Numbered from the stretch's first letter, positions 14,641 through 23,529 are shown. The stretch is DNA of 64,000 nt from an uncultured Eubacteriales bacterium (GCA_902801845.1 CADCJW010000001.1:204376-268375), one strand, 5' to 3'. The notes: generated by a model not told the origin, from the sequence alone. Program-made: numbers and translations.

Positions 14641-15824
14641 TTTTCCTTCTCCCACCGTTCTACCAGCAGATTCGCGGTCACGTCTCCCGCCACGTTCAAG
14701 GAGGTGTAGGCCATGTCGAGGAGGCGGTATATGCCTGCGTACATGCCCAAAAACAGCTCCATATCCTCCAAGCCCAGCATGCCCAAAAAGGTAGCGCCCA
14801 ACACAATGCCGCCGCCCGGGATGCCCGGAGCCGCCATGTTCAGCATCTCCGCTAACAAAAGCATCAAGAGCAGCGTTCCCCCCGTGATCGGCCGCCCCGT
14901 CATCTGCAGCGCAAAGGTGCCCAACAAGCAGAAGGACACGGCGCCGCCGCACATATGCACGGTGCTCCCCAGGGGCACCACCATGGCCGTGACCCGCTCG
15001 GACACATGAAATTCCTCTCGGCAAGTCCGCATTGTCTCGGGAAGGGTGGCTGCCGAGGAACAGGTGGCGAGAGAGGTCATAAACAGCCGCCCCATCCGGG
15101 CAAAATACTGTCCCGGCGTCACCTGGCACAGGACCCAAAGGGGCAGGATCATCACCGCGCCCAGCACCAGCAGACAGCCGCCGTAGGCCCAGGCGATATA
15201 GGCGCCGGAGGATCTCAGCGCCGTCAGACCGAAGCTGGCCGTGCACTTGGCCATCAGCGCGAATACCCCCAGGGGCGTAAGATACATCACCCAGGAGAGC
15301 AGGGTCAAAAGCGCCTTCTCCAGGGAAGCGGCTCCCCTTTTCAGCCTTTCACTTTTGATCAGACTGGCGATGAAGCCAAATACCAGCGCCAACCCCAGGG
15401 ACGGCAGGTAATAGTTGTTCACGTTCCCACCGCCCCCAAAGGAGACCAGGTTCCGAAGTATGCCTTTCAGGGAAATAGCGGCCTGCTCCCCCGTCCATGA
15501 CGCTCCTCCCAGGGCGGAAAAGCCTTTGCCGGGTGCAAAAACGGTGTATGGGACGGTGCAGATCAAAAAGGAAACCGCAAACAGGCCGACGAACAGCAGC
15601 AATGCCCGAACCAGGACGCCGGTCGCGCTTTTACCGCCGTTTTGGACGGCGTTGAAGACGGATAGGATCACCACTGGGAGCGCCAAGTATTTAAGCAGGG
15701 AAACATAGAGGCTGCCCGCCTGCCCCAAGGATAACGCGACCTCAGGCCAGACCAGGCCCGCCGCCGCACCGGCGATGAAACAGGCCAGGGTGACCCAGGA
15801 AAGTATCTGTCCCCTTTTTTTCAT
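14637..15824 (-). CDS. dicarboxylate/amino acid:cation symporter (DAACS family)
   Basis: A 395-aa membrane protein with about eight to nine helices and two re-entrant loops. Family signs: LKYLALPVVILSVFNAV, the serine-rich tip TSLATCSSAATLPETMRTCRE and the substrate region PLGSTVHMCGGAV. Members import glutamate, aspartate or C4-dicarboxylates with sodium or protons. Directly coupled to the aminotransferase gene downstream. Slightly shorter than GltP/GltT (about 420 aa), mostly at the ends. Confidence 0.9.
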   Translation of the reverse strand: MKKRGQILSWVTLACFIAGAAAGLVWPEVALSLGQAGSLYVSLLKYLALPVVILSVFNAVQNGGKSATGVLVRALLLFVGLFAVSFLICTVPYTVFAPGKGFSALGGASWTGEQAAISLKGILRNLVSFGGGGNVNNYYLPSLGLALVFGFIASLIKSERLKRGAASLEKALLTLLSWVMYLTPLGVFALMAKCTASFGLTALRSSGAYIAWAYGGCLLVLGAVMILPLWVLCQVTPGQYFARMGRLFMTSLATCSSAATLPETMRTCREEFHVSERVTAMVVPLGSTVHMCGGAVSFCLLGTFALQMTGRPITGGTLLLMLLLAEMLNMAAPGIPGGGIVLGATFLGMLGLEDMELFLGMYAGIYRLLDMAYTSLNVAGDVTANLLVERWEKEK

Positions 15825-15886
15825 TTCGCTTGCCCCCGAAGGATCCGTATAGGGGTATTGTACTCCCTCCGCCTCCGTTGCACAAG

Positions 15887-16654
15887 CTAAATATACTTTT
15901 TCAGCCGCTCCAGCGCACCCTTCTCCAATCGGGACACCTGGGCCTGGGAGATGCCGATCTCCCGGCTCACCTCCATCTGGGTCTTCATTTGAAAGTATCT
16001 GAGCTTCACGATGCGCTGTTCCCGCTCGTTGAGATGGCCGATCCCCTCTTCAAGAGCGATGCTGTCCAGCCATCTCCCCTCTCCAGAGGATTCGTCCCGT
16101 ATTTGGTCGATCACATACAGGGCGTCCCCGTCCTCATGAAACACCGGCTCATACAGGGATACCGGGTCCACCACCGCGTCGAGGGCATACACCACGTCCT
16201 CCTCCGGCAGGCCCATGGCCTTGGCGATCTCCCCTACCGTGGGCTCCCGATCCATCTCGTCGGTCAGGCGCTTCTTGGTCTGCATGGCCTTGCCCGCCAC
16301 GTCCCGCAGGGAACGGGATACCCGCAGCGCCGTATAATCCCGCAAAAAGCGGCGTATCTCTCCGATGATCATAGGCACCGCGTAGGTGGAAAAGCGGACG
16401 TCATGGGACACGTCGAAATTGTCGATGGCCTTCATGAGCCCGATGCACCCCACCTGAAAGAGATCGTCCGCCTGCTCCGCCCGGTTGGAGAATCGCTGGA
16501 TCACGGAAAGTACCAAACGAAGATTTCCCGTCACCAACTTTTCCCGAGCCTCCTCATCCCCCGCCCGGGCCTTTTCCAGCAGCTGCCGCATCTCCTTTTG
16601 TCCCAAGGTGGGGAGCGAAGACGTGTCCACGCCGCAGATAACTACTTTGTTCAT
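15887..16654 (-). CDS. sigG: sporulation sigma factor SigG (forespore-specific)
   Basis: A 255-aa sigma-70 family protein. The N-terminal stretch VVICGVDTSSLPTLGQKEM is the SigG-specific opening; region 2 (QADDLFQVGCIGLMKAIDNF, then RFSTYAVPMIIGEI), region 3 and region 4 (QMEVSREIGISQAQVSRLEKGAL) are intact. It drives late forespore genes. GAGAGGG lies before the ATG. In many Clostridia and Bacilli sigG follows spoIIGA-sigE; here it stands alone after a divergent phosphodiester glycosidase gene. Its presence shows that the organism belongs to a spore-forming lineage. Confidence 0.93.
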   Translation of the reverse strand: MNKVVICGVDTSSLPTLGQKEMRQLLEKARAGDEEAREKLVTGNLRLVLSVIQRFSNRAEQADDLFQVGCIGLMKAIDNFDVSHDVRFSTYAVPMIIGEIRRFLRDYTALRVSRSLRDVAGKAMQTKKRLTDEMDREPTVGEIAKAMGLPEEDVVYALDAVVDPVSLYEPVFHEDGDALYVIDQIRDESSGEGRWLDSIALEEGIGHLNEREQRIVKLRYFQMKTQMEVSREIGISQAQVSRLEKGALERLKKYI

Positions 16655-16730
16655 GCTTTATCCCTCTCTTCTTGCTCATCCCCTTCCCTTTGCTCAGGAT
16701 GACCCGAATCGAAGGCTTTCAATCATTCAG

Positions 16731-16760
16731 TTGCAAAAAAAGCGAGACCTGTGCTATACT
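16731..16760 (+). promoter_or_regulatory. promoter of the second phosphodiester glycosidase gene
   Basis: -35 TTGCAA (16731-16736), 18-bp spacer, extended -10 TGCTATACT (hexamer 16755-16760), then 9 nt to the ATG. The mRNA leader would be about 0-3 nt. Confidence 0.65.
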
Positions 16761-16769
16761 CTTTTGTCG

Positions 16770-17837
16770 ATGAAGCACGAAAAAGAACGCATGCGCCGCA
16801 AGCGCATGCTGCAGGAAACCATACGCACCACCATCGCCACGCTCCTGCTGTTGGCGGTGAGTTTGCTTACCTTCGCCTGGTTCCACCACGCCCGCCCACA
16901 AAAGCACGAAAGCGCAGGGCTCATTACCGCCACGCCCACGCCCGCCCTCGTAGCGGCAGCTTTGGAAGAGAGCGCCCTTTCCACAGCCACCCCGGATCCT
17001 TCCCCGAACGAACCCGTCCTCACCCCGGAGCCCACTCCCATCTTCATGCCCTGGAACGAGAAGTTTGCAGACTTCTTCACCAAGACCGTCGTTTCAGACG
17101 GTATGAACTATACCAGCCCCGACCTGGCCATCCATATCGAAAAGGTCCAGTATGGAAAGGCTGATTCCGCCGTCTACTATTTGGCAGACATCCATCTCAC
17201 GGACATCTTTCAGTTCGAAACCGTGCTGGCCACGGACACCTACGGCAAGGGCCTGCGGGAAAGCGTCAAGAGCATGGGACAGCGCAGCGGCGCCCTGATC
17301 GCCATCACCGGCGATACCTACGGCAACCAGGACGCAGGCATCGTGATCCGCAACGGCATAGTCCACCGCCAGGAAATGAGCCCCTTCGACTTATGCGTCC
17401 TCTATTACGACGGGACCATGCGCACCTTCTCTCCGGACCAGTTTTCTTTGGAATCTGCCATCGCCGACGGTGCCTACCAGGCCTGGTGCTTCGGCCCCCT
17501 TCTTTTGGACGAAGAGGGGCAGCCCCTGCCTGACGCTGAGCTGAATACCAGCAAGAACATCCGCCGGGCCAACCCCCGGGCCGGCATCGGATACTATGAA
17601 CCGGGCCATTATTGCTTCGTGGTGGTGGACGGGCGGACGGACGACGCCTCCGGCCTCACGTTGGAGCAGTTTTCCCAGCTGTTTGCAAAGCTGGGATGCA
17701 AAGCCGCCTACAACATGGACGGCGGTCGATCCGCCGAGATGTATTTCAACGGCAGCATCCTGAACGACCCCTACAAGGGCGGGCGCTCCGTCAGCGACTG
17801 TTTGATCATTCGAGAGACATTCGGAAAGGAACCGTAA
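16770..17837 (+). CDS. phosphodiester glycosidase (NAGPA-domain) membrane protein
   Basis: A 355-aa exported protein, paralogue of the 7261-8289 gene. After a basic start (MKHEKERMRRKRM) comes a membrane helix (about 18-40) with no lipobox, then a Thr/Pro-rich tether (about 50-90) and the glycosidase domain (about 115-350: DLCVLYYDGTMRTFSPDQ, GYYEPGHYCFVVVDGR, YNMDGGRSAEMYF). Cell-envelope glycan phosphodiesters are the probable substrates. The open frame extends upstream to 16485 through the antisense of sigG, but the promoter at 16731-16760 fixes the start near 16770; no Shine-Dalgarno is present. The next gene starts on the base after the stop. Confidence 0.82.
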   Translation: MKHEKERMRRKRMLQETIRTTIATLLLLAVSLLTFAWFHHARPQKHESAGLITATPTPALVAAALEESALSTATPDPSPNEPVLTPEPTPIFMPWNEKFADFFTKTVVSDGMNYTSPDLAIHIEKVQYGKADSAVYYLADIHLTDIFQFETVLATDTYGKGLRESVKSMGQRSGALIAITGDTYGNQDAGIVIRNGIVHRQEMSPFDLCVLYYDGTMRTFSPDQFSLESAIADGAYQAWCFGPLLLDEEGQPLPDAELNTSKNIRRANPRAGIGYYEPGHYCFVVVDGRTDDASGLTLEQFSQLFAKLGCKAAYNMDGGRSAEMYFNGSILNDPYKGGRSVSDCLIIRETFGKEP

Positions 17838-18089
17838 ATGCGTCGGCTATTGATAAAAACGCTGCAATCCGTGCTCATCGTGCTGTCCATCATGATGATG
17901 ATCTTCCTCATTTTGGATGGATTCAATCCCACCATGAACTTCTTACGCAATGGGCTCACCAAGGGCCTGCTGTGGGTCTTCTCCCTGCTAGCGCTGCTGG
18001 ATGGACTTCTTGTCCTGGCGGCGGTGATCACCGGCCGCTTCCGCACGGGCAAGAAAAAGCATAAGCACCCTGCCCGAGGCGAAGAATAA
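17838..18089 (+). CDS. small two-helix membrane protein
   Basis: An 83-aa protein with two predicted membrane helices (about 8-27 and 40-65) and a basic, Lys/His-rich C-terminus (GKKKHKHPARGEE). No known family is recognised. It starts directly after the stop of the phosphodiester glycosidase (TAA-ATG) and ends 4 nt before the DUF445 gene, so the three form an operon. Expression probably depends on coupling, because no Shine-Dalgarno precedes it other than within the upstream gene (GGAAAGGAACCG). Confidence 0.72.
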   Translation: MRRLLIKTLQSVLIVLSIMMMIFLILDGFNPTMNFLRNGLTKGLLWVFSLLALLDGLLVLAAVITGRFRTGKKKHKHPARGEE

Positions 18090-18093
18090 GCCC

Positions 18094-18984
18094 ATGCTTC
18101 CCCTTCTGTTTTCCATCTTTATGGGCGGTCTCATCGGCTACGGGACCAACACGTTAGCCGTGGAGATGCTCTTTCGTCCCTTCACGCCCAAGTATATCGG
18201 ACGCTGGCGGCTGCCCTTTACCCCCGGCCTGATCCCCAAGGAACAGGGGCGCATTGCCGAAAGCCTGGGGGAACTCATCGAAACGGAGCTGTTCTCCCCC
18301 GAGGTCCTTTCCCAGGCGCTGAACACGCCGGAGACAAAGGCGGCCATCTCCGCCTGGCTCGATCAGCTCTTTGCCAAGGCGAGCGCATCCAAAAAATGTC
18401 CAAGGGAGCTGTTGATCCAAACCTTCGGCGAGGAAGAGTATATCCAAAAGCGGGAAGACCTTTCCTCCCTGCTCTGCAGCTTTTTCGTGCAAAAGGCTAC
18501 GGAGGCGAAGCTGGGCGAATCCTTTGCCCGGCAGCTCTCCCACCGGACCGATAAGGCGATCCCATTCCTGCCCGAGGGGTCGCTGGAGGACGTATATGTG
18601 AACACCCTGGGCAAGCTTATCGATCGGGAGCTGGAAAAAAGCCTGCCCGAGATCATACAGCAGTATGTGTATCGGGAAGCCGGCGCCTTCCTGGGCACGC
18701 CCCTTTCCCTCACGCTGCAAAAGCATGAACAGGAGCTGCCGAAACTGAAGGACAGCTTGCTGAGCTTCATCCACACCGCCATCCTGGGCGCGCTGCCGCA
18801 GCTTTTAGGTTCCGGCGAAATCAAGCGCCTGGTGGTGAATCGGATCAATTCCCTAAATCCCATGGAACTCAACCGTCTTTTGAAAGGGCTTATGAAAAAG
18901 GAGCTTGCCGCCATCGAATGGCTTGGCGCACTCCTGGGCGGCATCTTGGGTATGCTCACCTATTTTGCCGGAAAAATACTATAA
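18094..18984 (+). CDS. DUF445 family membrane protein (YheB-like)
   Basis: A 296-aa protein with an N-terminal hairpin (MLPLLFSIFMGGLIGYGTNT), the family motif RPFTPKYIGRWRLPFTPGLIPKEQGR, a long helical soluble middle and a C-terminal membrane helix (LGALLGGILGMLTYFAGKIL). DUF445 proteins are envelope proteins of unclear function; YheB in Bacillus is spore-associated. The gene is last of the three-gene operon beginning at 16770. Confidence 0.82.
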   Translation: MLPLLFSIFMGGLIGYGTNTLAVEMLFRPFTPKYIGRWRLPFTPGLIPKEQGRIAESLGELIETELFSPEVLSQALNTPETKAAISAWLDQLFAKASASKKCPRELLIQTFGEEEYIQKREDLSSLLCSFFVQKATEAKLGESFARQLSHRTDKAIPFLPEGSLEDVYVNTLGKLIDRELEKSLPEIIQQYVYREAGAFLGTPLSLTLQKHEQELPKLKDSLLSFIHTAILGALPQLLGSGEIKRLVVNRINSLNPMELNRLLKGLMKKELAAIEWLGALLGGILGMLTYFAGKIL

Positions 18985-19014
18985 AAACAGGGAGCGCCGT
19001 CGATCCGCGCTCCC
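18983..19014 (-). terminator. intrinsic terminator between convergent genes
   Basis: GGGAGCGC (18990-18997) pairs with GCGCTCCC (19007-19014). The T-run is on the minus strand (five T), so it serves the ThyX-like gene; the plus side has only ATTG after the stem. Confidence 0.7.
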
Positions 19015-19032
19015 ATTGCATATGTAAATGAA

Positions 19033-19677
19033 TTATCCGTTCTCACCCTCTGCCAGGCAGACCTCCCGAAAGTAGGGCAATTCCTCGATCATATGGCAGA
19101 AGGTATGCCACTCCGTCAGCTTATGGTCCTTCCGGGCCCAGTACATGTGAAGGAGCACCTCATAGTTGAGCTGCACCGTGGCCCGTATGCAATAGCCCTC
19201 GGGCAGCAGCTCAATGAGGGCCCGCCAATACTTCTTCTCCTTGGTGGCGTTAAAGTCCTGCCGCAGCCGTTCGCAGGCGGCGATAACGGCATCCAAAGCC
19301 TCCTGAGCATAGGGCACCTCGTCGATGCCGTCGTGGGTAAAGTCGGCCGCAGTGAAAGCCTTGGAATGGATCTTGTGCATCTTGGAGCAGGAATTGCGAA
19401 CCGTGGCCACCTTATAGGTATCGAACTCGAACCACCAGGGCTGCATGGCCGTGATGTCCATGGTCACGTTGATCATCCGAAGATACTTCCTATGATCGGT
19501 CCCCGCCTTCCGAAGCCGCTTCATAAGATCCAGGTCGTTGGAGCCGATCTTGGCCGCCTCCGTCCCATTTTCATAGGTGATGACGCTGTCGCTCTTGCTC
19601 CAGCTGTTCAGGGGGTTACGCATACCCCGCAAAGCGGCGGCAAAGCCGGAAACACACACATTTTCAATGATCAGCAT
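19033..19677 (-). CDS. ThyX-like protein with altered catalytic signature
   Basis: A 214-aa protein resembling flavin-dependent thymidylate synthase: LRKAGTDHRKYLRMINVTMD in the N-terminal half, PWWFEFDTYKVATVRNSCS in the place of the ThyX motif, and LPEGYCIRATVQLNYEVLLH near the end. The RHR-x7-S signature of ThyX is not present: Tyr-Lys-Val stands where RHR would be, while a Ser is kept further on. It may use another nucleotide or have lost the classical reaction. GGGAGG before ATG 19677. It lies 20 nt after ddh and is probably cotranscribed with it. A homology-model comparison would be needed for any stronger claim. Confidence 0.55.
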   Translation of the reverse strand: MLIIENVCVSGFAAALRGMRNPLNSWSKSDSVITYENGTEAAKIGSNDLDLMKRLRKAGTDHRKYLRMINVTMDITAMQPWWFEFDTYKVATVRNSCSKMHKIHSKAFTAADFTHDGIDEVPYAQEALDAVIAACERLRQDFNATKEKKYWRALIELLPEGYCIRATVQLNYEVLLHMYWARKDHKLTEWHTFCHMIEELPYFREVCLAEGENG

Positions 19678-19697
19678 TGGATCCGCCTCCCTGCCGT

Positions 19698-20675
19698 TTA
19701 TACGAGCCTGCTGCGAAGTTCTTCCGGGGAAAGGGGCGCCAAGAGCCCCAGCGGCACATCCAGGACCGTGAAGCAGCCAGTCCTTCCCTGCTGGTGCAGC
19801 CGATAGCAGGCCCGCCCAAAGGCGGCCATGACCGCGCCGGTGAACATGGGATTCGACGCCAGCTCCAGCTTGAACTCCATGAGGGAGGGATACTGCCCCT
19901 CGCTGCCCAGCCCGCCGCTGCGGATGACGAAGCCGCCATGGGGCATGCTGCCATGCTCCGCCGCCATCTCCTCCCGGGAGATGAAATGGACCGTGGTGTC
20001 GTATTCGTCAAAGTAGTTGGGCATGGTGATGATCTCCCGGGCTACCTTTTGGGGATCTGCCCCCTCCTTCAGCACCACGTACACCTCTCGGGTATGCTTC
20101 TCCCGGGCCGTGAAGCCGCTCTCGCCCCGTCGCACGGCGTTGACCGTCCGCTGGACCGGAATGGTGTATTGCCGGGCGTCGGACACGCCCTCGATGCGGC
20201 GCACCGCGTCGGAATGGCCCTGGCTCACACCGGGCCCCCAGAAGGTGTCCCCGGTCCCCTTAGGCAGGATGGCCGTGCCCAAAAGCCGCATCAGGGAGAA
20301 CAAACCCGGATCCCAGCCGGTGCTGATGATGGCCGCGGTCTTGCCGGCCTTGGCCGCCCGGTCCACATTTTCAAAATGCTCCGGGATACGGGCATGGGTG
20401 TCGAAAGTGTCCACCACGCAATATTTTTGGGCCAGCTCCGGAGTTTGTACGGGCAAATCCGTGGCGCTGCCGCCGCAAAGGAGCAGCACGTCCGCCTCTG
20501 CCGTCCCCTCCAGGAGGCTGGACAAAGGATACACCTTCGTCTCCCCCATGGGCTGCACCGTTTCCGGATTCCGGCGGGTGTATATCCCCGTCAAGATCAT
20601 ATCCTCACTCTGCAGGACGGCGCTCTCCGCCCCACGGCCCACATTGCCATATCCTACGATGCCGACTCGGATCAT
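19698..20675 (-). CDS. ddh: meso-diaminopimelate D-dehydrogenase
   Basis: A 325-aa enzyme with Rossmann motif GIVGYGNVGRG at the N-terminus and the family blocks STGWDPGLFSLMRLLG, FWGPGVSQGHSDAVRRIEGV and HGGFVIRSGG. Ddh makes meso-diaminopimelate directly from tetrahydrodipicolinate, NADPH and ammonia, giving both lysine and the peptidoglycan cross-linking residue in a single step. Length matches the family (about 320-330 aa). A strong promoter (TTGACT-17-TATACT) lies 33 nt upstream of the start. Confidence 0.93.
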   Translation of the reverse strand: MIRVGIVGYGNVGRGAESAVLQSEDMILTGIYTRRNPETVQPMGETKVYPLSSLLEGTAEADVLLLCGGSATDLPVQTPELAQKYCVVDTFDTHARIPEHFENVDRAAKAGKTAAIISTGWDPGLFSLMRLLGTAILPKGTGDTFWGPGVSQGHSDAVRRIEGVSDARQYTIPVQRTVNAVRRGESGFTAREKHTREVYVVLKEGADPQKVAREIITMPNYFDEYDTTVHFISREEMAAEHGSMPHGGFVIRSGGLGSEGQYPSLMEFKLELASNPMFTGAVMAAFGRACYRLHQQGRTGCFTVLDVPLGLLAPLSPEELRSRLV

Positions 20676-20707
20676 ATCTGTTTCCCTTCCGTGTTTTGAT
20701 CAGAAAC

Positions 20708-20736
20708 AGTATATAATCATCTTCCCGTAAAGTCAA
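20708..20736 (-). promoter_or_regulatory. sigma-A promoter of ddh
   Basis: -35 TTGACT (20731-20736), 17-bp spacer, -10 TATACT (20708-20713) on the minus strand. Confidence 0.8.
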
Positions 20737-20751
20737 TCATCTCAAGCGCCT

Positions 20752-21441
20752 TTATCCCTCCGCCAGAATCGGCATGGCAAAGGGTGCCTTGGCTGTGACC
20801 CGCCCGTCCTCCAGAAGGGAGATGGGCTCCCCCAGATACGTGGGCGCCGGTCGAAGCACGGCAAAAAACAAATCTTTCACCCGGGCCAAGGCTTCCCTTG
20901 TCTCATAGTAACCCATCCGCTGGTACGCGCCCCGGTCCGCCTGGACGCCATACGCTTCCATATCCATGGTTTGCGCGAGATACACCGCCCGGGACAGATG
21001 GTATCGCTGGGTGACCACCACGCAGCTCCTCGCCCCGAAGATGGAAGCGGCCCGATACATGGTCTCATAGGTGGAGAATCCTGCGTGGTCCAAAAAGATG
21101 TCCCGTTCCTCTACCCCCTGCTGCACCGCGTAGGCCTTCATCGCCGTGACCTCGTCGTACGCCACCGAGCCGTGGTCCCCGGAAAGCAGGAGCCTGTCGG
21201 ATACGCCGGCCCGATAGAGGCCGATGGCCGTGTCCAGCCGATCCCGCAGCACGTCGCAGAGCGTCCCATCCTCGTAGACCCGGGCGCCGGGGACGATGAT
21301 GCAGTCCACCTTTTCCGCTGTCAGGGCGTTTGGCCAGACGATCCGGGGCGCGGCTACGGCCATGACCCTAAGGTTGGCGAGCAGGCAGAGCATGCCCCCT
21401 GCTAAGATCGCCCACAGGCCTATCCTTATCGTTCGTTTCAT
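20752..21441 (-). CDS. YdcF/SanA-like DUF218 membrane protein
   Basis: A 229-aa protein with an N-terminal membrane helix (about residues 5-27) and an external DUF218 domain (IIVPGARVYEDGTLCDVLRDR, LLLSGDHG, and VVVTQRYHLSRAVYLA). The last motif, with its His, is the conserved core of the SanA/YdcF group, which is linked to envelope integrity and vancomycin tolerance in Gram-negative bacteria; the reaction is unknown. The start at 21441 (MKRTIRIG) is chosen because GGAGGAGAGG precedes it, rather than the longer frame from 21513. Confidence 0.83.
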   Translation of the reverse strand: MKRTIRIGLWAILAGGMLCLLANLRVMAVAAPRIVWPNALTAEKVDCIIVPGARVYEDGTLCDVLRDRLDTAIGLYRAGVSDRLLLSGDHGSVAYDEVTAMKAYAVQQGVEERDIFLDHAGFSTYETMYRAASIFGARSCVVVTQRYHLSRAVYLAQTMDMEAYGVQADRGAYQRMGYYETREALARVKDLFFAVLRPAPTYLGEPISLLEDGRVTAKAPFAMPILAEG

Positions 21442-21540
21442 GATCCTCTCCTCCTTCTGTCGCTTGCAGCATAGCATCCATATTCGGACAAAATGCGTCA
21501 TAAACTCGTACAAAAGTCGGAATGAGTTTGAACAAAAAGA

Positions 21541-21562
21541 AAAGACCGCCCATCGGCGGTCA
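21541..21562 (-). terminator. intrinsic terminator overlapping the end of the pseudouridine synthase gene
   Basis: GACCGCC (21544-21550) pairs with GGCGGTC (21555-21561), loop CATC, followed on the minus strand by TTTTC then five T. The stop codon of the rluA-family gene (21560-21562) is inside the stem. Confidence 0.75.
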
Positions 21563-22435
21563 GCATAGCAGCCCTTCCATGTCCTTCGGGACGGGCGAAC
21601 AACATTCTATCCTTTCCCCGGTCAGAGGATGAATAAATACCAGCCCATAGGAGTGGAGCGCCGGTCGGTCGATCTCGTCGCAGCGGCGCCCATACAGCCA
21701 GTCACCCGTCAGCGGATGGCCAAGATAGGCCATGTGCACCCGCAGCTGATGGGTCCGCCCCGTCTTCGGCAGCAGCCGCAGCAACGTCCGTCCGTTGGCG
21801 ACGATCAATGTCTCGTACTCCGTACAGCTTTTTGCCCCGTCCGGCCGCACGCAATGCTTGTAGCTGGAGCCAGCCGCCAGGCCGATGGGGGCGTCAACCG
21901 TGCCATTGGCGGGCGAAACGATCCCCTCCGCCACGGCGCGGTACTCCCGAAAGAACGCCTCCGTGTGGAGCCGCCGCTTCATAAGCTCGTGGACGTAGCC
22001 GCTCTTGGCCACCAGCATCAGCCCCGTGGTCCCCTTGTCCAATCGACTTACGAAATGGGGGTATTCCCCCTTTGGCAAATAGGCTAAAAGCCCCTGTTCC
22101 AAGTTTCTCTCCCCTGGGTCCTTGGTAGGATGCACCGGCAGGTTAGCGGGCTTGTCCGCCGCCAGCAAGTCCCCGTCCTCATAGACGACGGCAAGGTCCA
22201 TCTTTACAGGTGCCAAAAGCTTTGGCGGTTCCTCGTCCCCCACCTCCGCGGTCACCACGTCCCCCGCCTGAAGGACGCAGGTCGAATATACCCGCTCTCC
22301 GTTGACGCAGATGCCCCGCTCCCGCCGCTTCAGCCGGGATAAAAGCCCGCGGGAGATCTGCATCGGCCCCATAAGGACCTTTTCCACCCTCTTTCCCTCG
22401 TCCTGCTCGGTGGCCTGATAGGTTACCGTGCGCAT
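21560..22435 (-). CDS. RluA-family pseudouridine synthase
   Basis: A 291-aa protein with an S4-like N-terminal RNA-binding part (RGLLSRLKRRERGICVNGER) and the catalytic domain with VSRLDKGTTGLML (catalytic Asp), then LLPKTGRTHQLRVHMAYLGH and HPLTGDWLYG. It converts uridine to pseudouridine in rRNA or tRNA; the site is not predictable here. The start overlaps the adenosine deaminase stop by 13 nt in another frame, so the two are in one transcript. Confidence 0.88.
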   Translation of the reverse strand: MRTVTYQATEQDEGKRVEKVLMGPMQISRGLLSRLKRRERGICVNGERVYSTCVLQAGDVVTAEVGDEEPPKLLAPVKMDLAVVYEDGDLLAADKPANLPVHPTKDPGERNLEQGLLAYLPKGEYPHFVSRLDKGTTGLMLVAKSGYVHELMKRRLHTEAFFREYRAVAEGIVSPANGTVDAPIGLAAGSSYKHCVRPDGAKSCTEYETLIVANGRTLLRLLPKTGRTHQLRVHMAYLGHPLTGDWLYGRRCDEIDRPALHSYGLVFIHPLTGERIECCSPVPKDMEGLLC

Positions 22436-23454
22436 GCTTCCAGAGCGGCGAGGAGCTCCTCGATCAGCTTCGCCTTCTTCTCCGGCGCCAGAAAAGCAGC
22501 CCGGACGCTGTTGATGTTGCAGCGGATGACGTCCTGAAGGGACAGGCCCATCTGATCGATGCAGCGATCGTATTCTTTATCGAGGTCGATGTCCGACAGG
22601 ATCATGTTGTCCGTGTTGATGGTGCAGCTCACCCCCATGTCGATCAGCTTCTTCAAGGGATGCGCCTCGTAGGAGGGGCGAGTGCTGCATTGGATGTTGC
22701 TGGTGGGGCACACCTCCAAAGTGACCCCATCTCGGATGGCTCGGGCGCATAGGGCCCTGTCCTCGAAGATATGGTGGCCGTGACCGATGCGCCTGCTGCC
22801 GAAGTTCAAAGCGGTCTCCACGGTCTCGGGCCCCTGGCTGTCCCCGGCGTGACAGGTGAAGGGCACGCCCAACTCCTTGGCCAGCTCGAACACCGGCGCG
22901 AACCCGGACAGGGGCGTCACCCCCTCCGCACCCGCAAGGTCGATGGCCACCACGCCCTCACGGAGAGCGCAGGCCGCCTCCCGGACCGTCTGCAAATTCT
23001 CCGCCATGTTCAGGCGATAGTCCCCGATGCACATGGCGCAGAGGATCACCCCGATGTCGATGGCGGGATGCTCGCCCATGCCCCGATGCACGCCCCGGAG
23101 GACCGCCTCCACCGCGTCCCGCTGGGTAAGCTTCTTTCTAAGGTGCAGCTGGGGGGCGAAGCGTATCTCCGCATACCGAAGGCCCTGCCTGGCCAACAGG
23201 CACACCAGCTCGTAGGCCGTTCGCTCCAGGGCCGCCTCATCCTGCAAAATCTGCAGCGGCATCTCGAACCGCTTCAAATACTCGTTCACGCTGCGGCAGT
23301 CCGCCGTGACCACGATAAACTGGCGAAAGTCCTCCAGCGTGTCGGCGGGCAGCCGGATGCCCCGCTCCGCCGCCATCTCCCACGCACTTTTGGGCAGCAT
23401 GGACCCGTCCAAATGAAGATGCAGGTCCACTTTGGGGAAAGAATACTTGCTCAT
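22423..23454 (-). CDS. add: adenosine deaminase
   Basis: A 343-aa metal-dependent hydrolase converting adenosine to inosine. Zinc and catalytic motifs: DLHLHLDGSM, FTCHAGD, RIGHGHHIFED, and CTINTDN near the end. The start at 23454 (MSKYSFPKV) has AGGAGAG upstream; the longer open frame to 23547 lacks one. Likely role: purine salvage, together with apt at 50308. Divergent from the zinc-ribbon protein gene. Confidence 0.92.
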   Translation of the reverse strand: MSKYSFPKVDLHLHLDGSMLPKSAWEMAAERGIRLPADTLEDFRQFIVVTADCRSVNEYLKRFEMPLQILQDEAALERTAYELVCLLARQGLRYAEIRFAPQLHLRKKLTQRDAVEAVLRGVHRGMGEHPAIDIGVILCAMCIGDYRLNMAENLQTVREAACALREGVVAIDLAGAEGVTPLSGFAPVFELAKELGVPFTCHAGDSQGPETVETALNFGSRRIGHGHHIFEDRALCARAIRDGVTLEVCPTSNIQCSTRPSYEAHPLKKLIDMGVSCTINTDNMILSDIDLDKEYDRCIDQMGLSLQDVIRCNINSVRAAFLAPEKKAKLIEELLAALEACAR

Positions 23455-23529
23455 GGGTCTCTCCTGTCGTATGGATTTGTGGACATTGTACCACAGTCCT
23501 TTCCTCAGCGCCATGAGTTTTTTCCGTTC

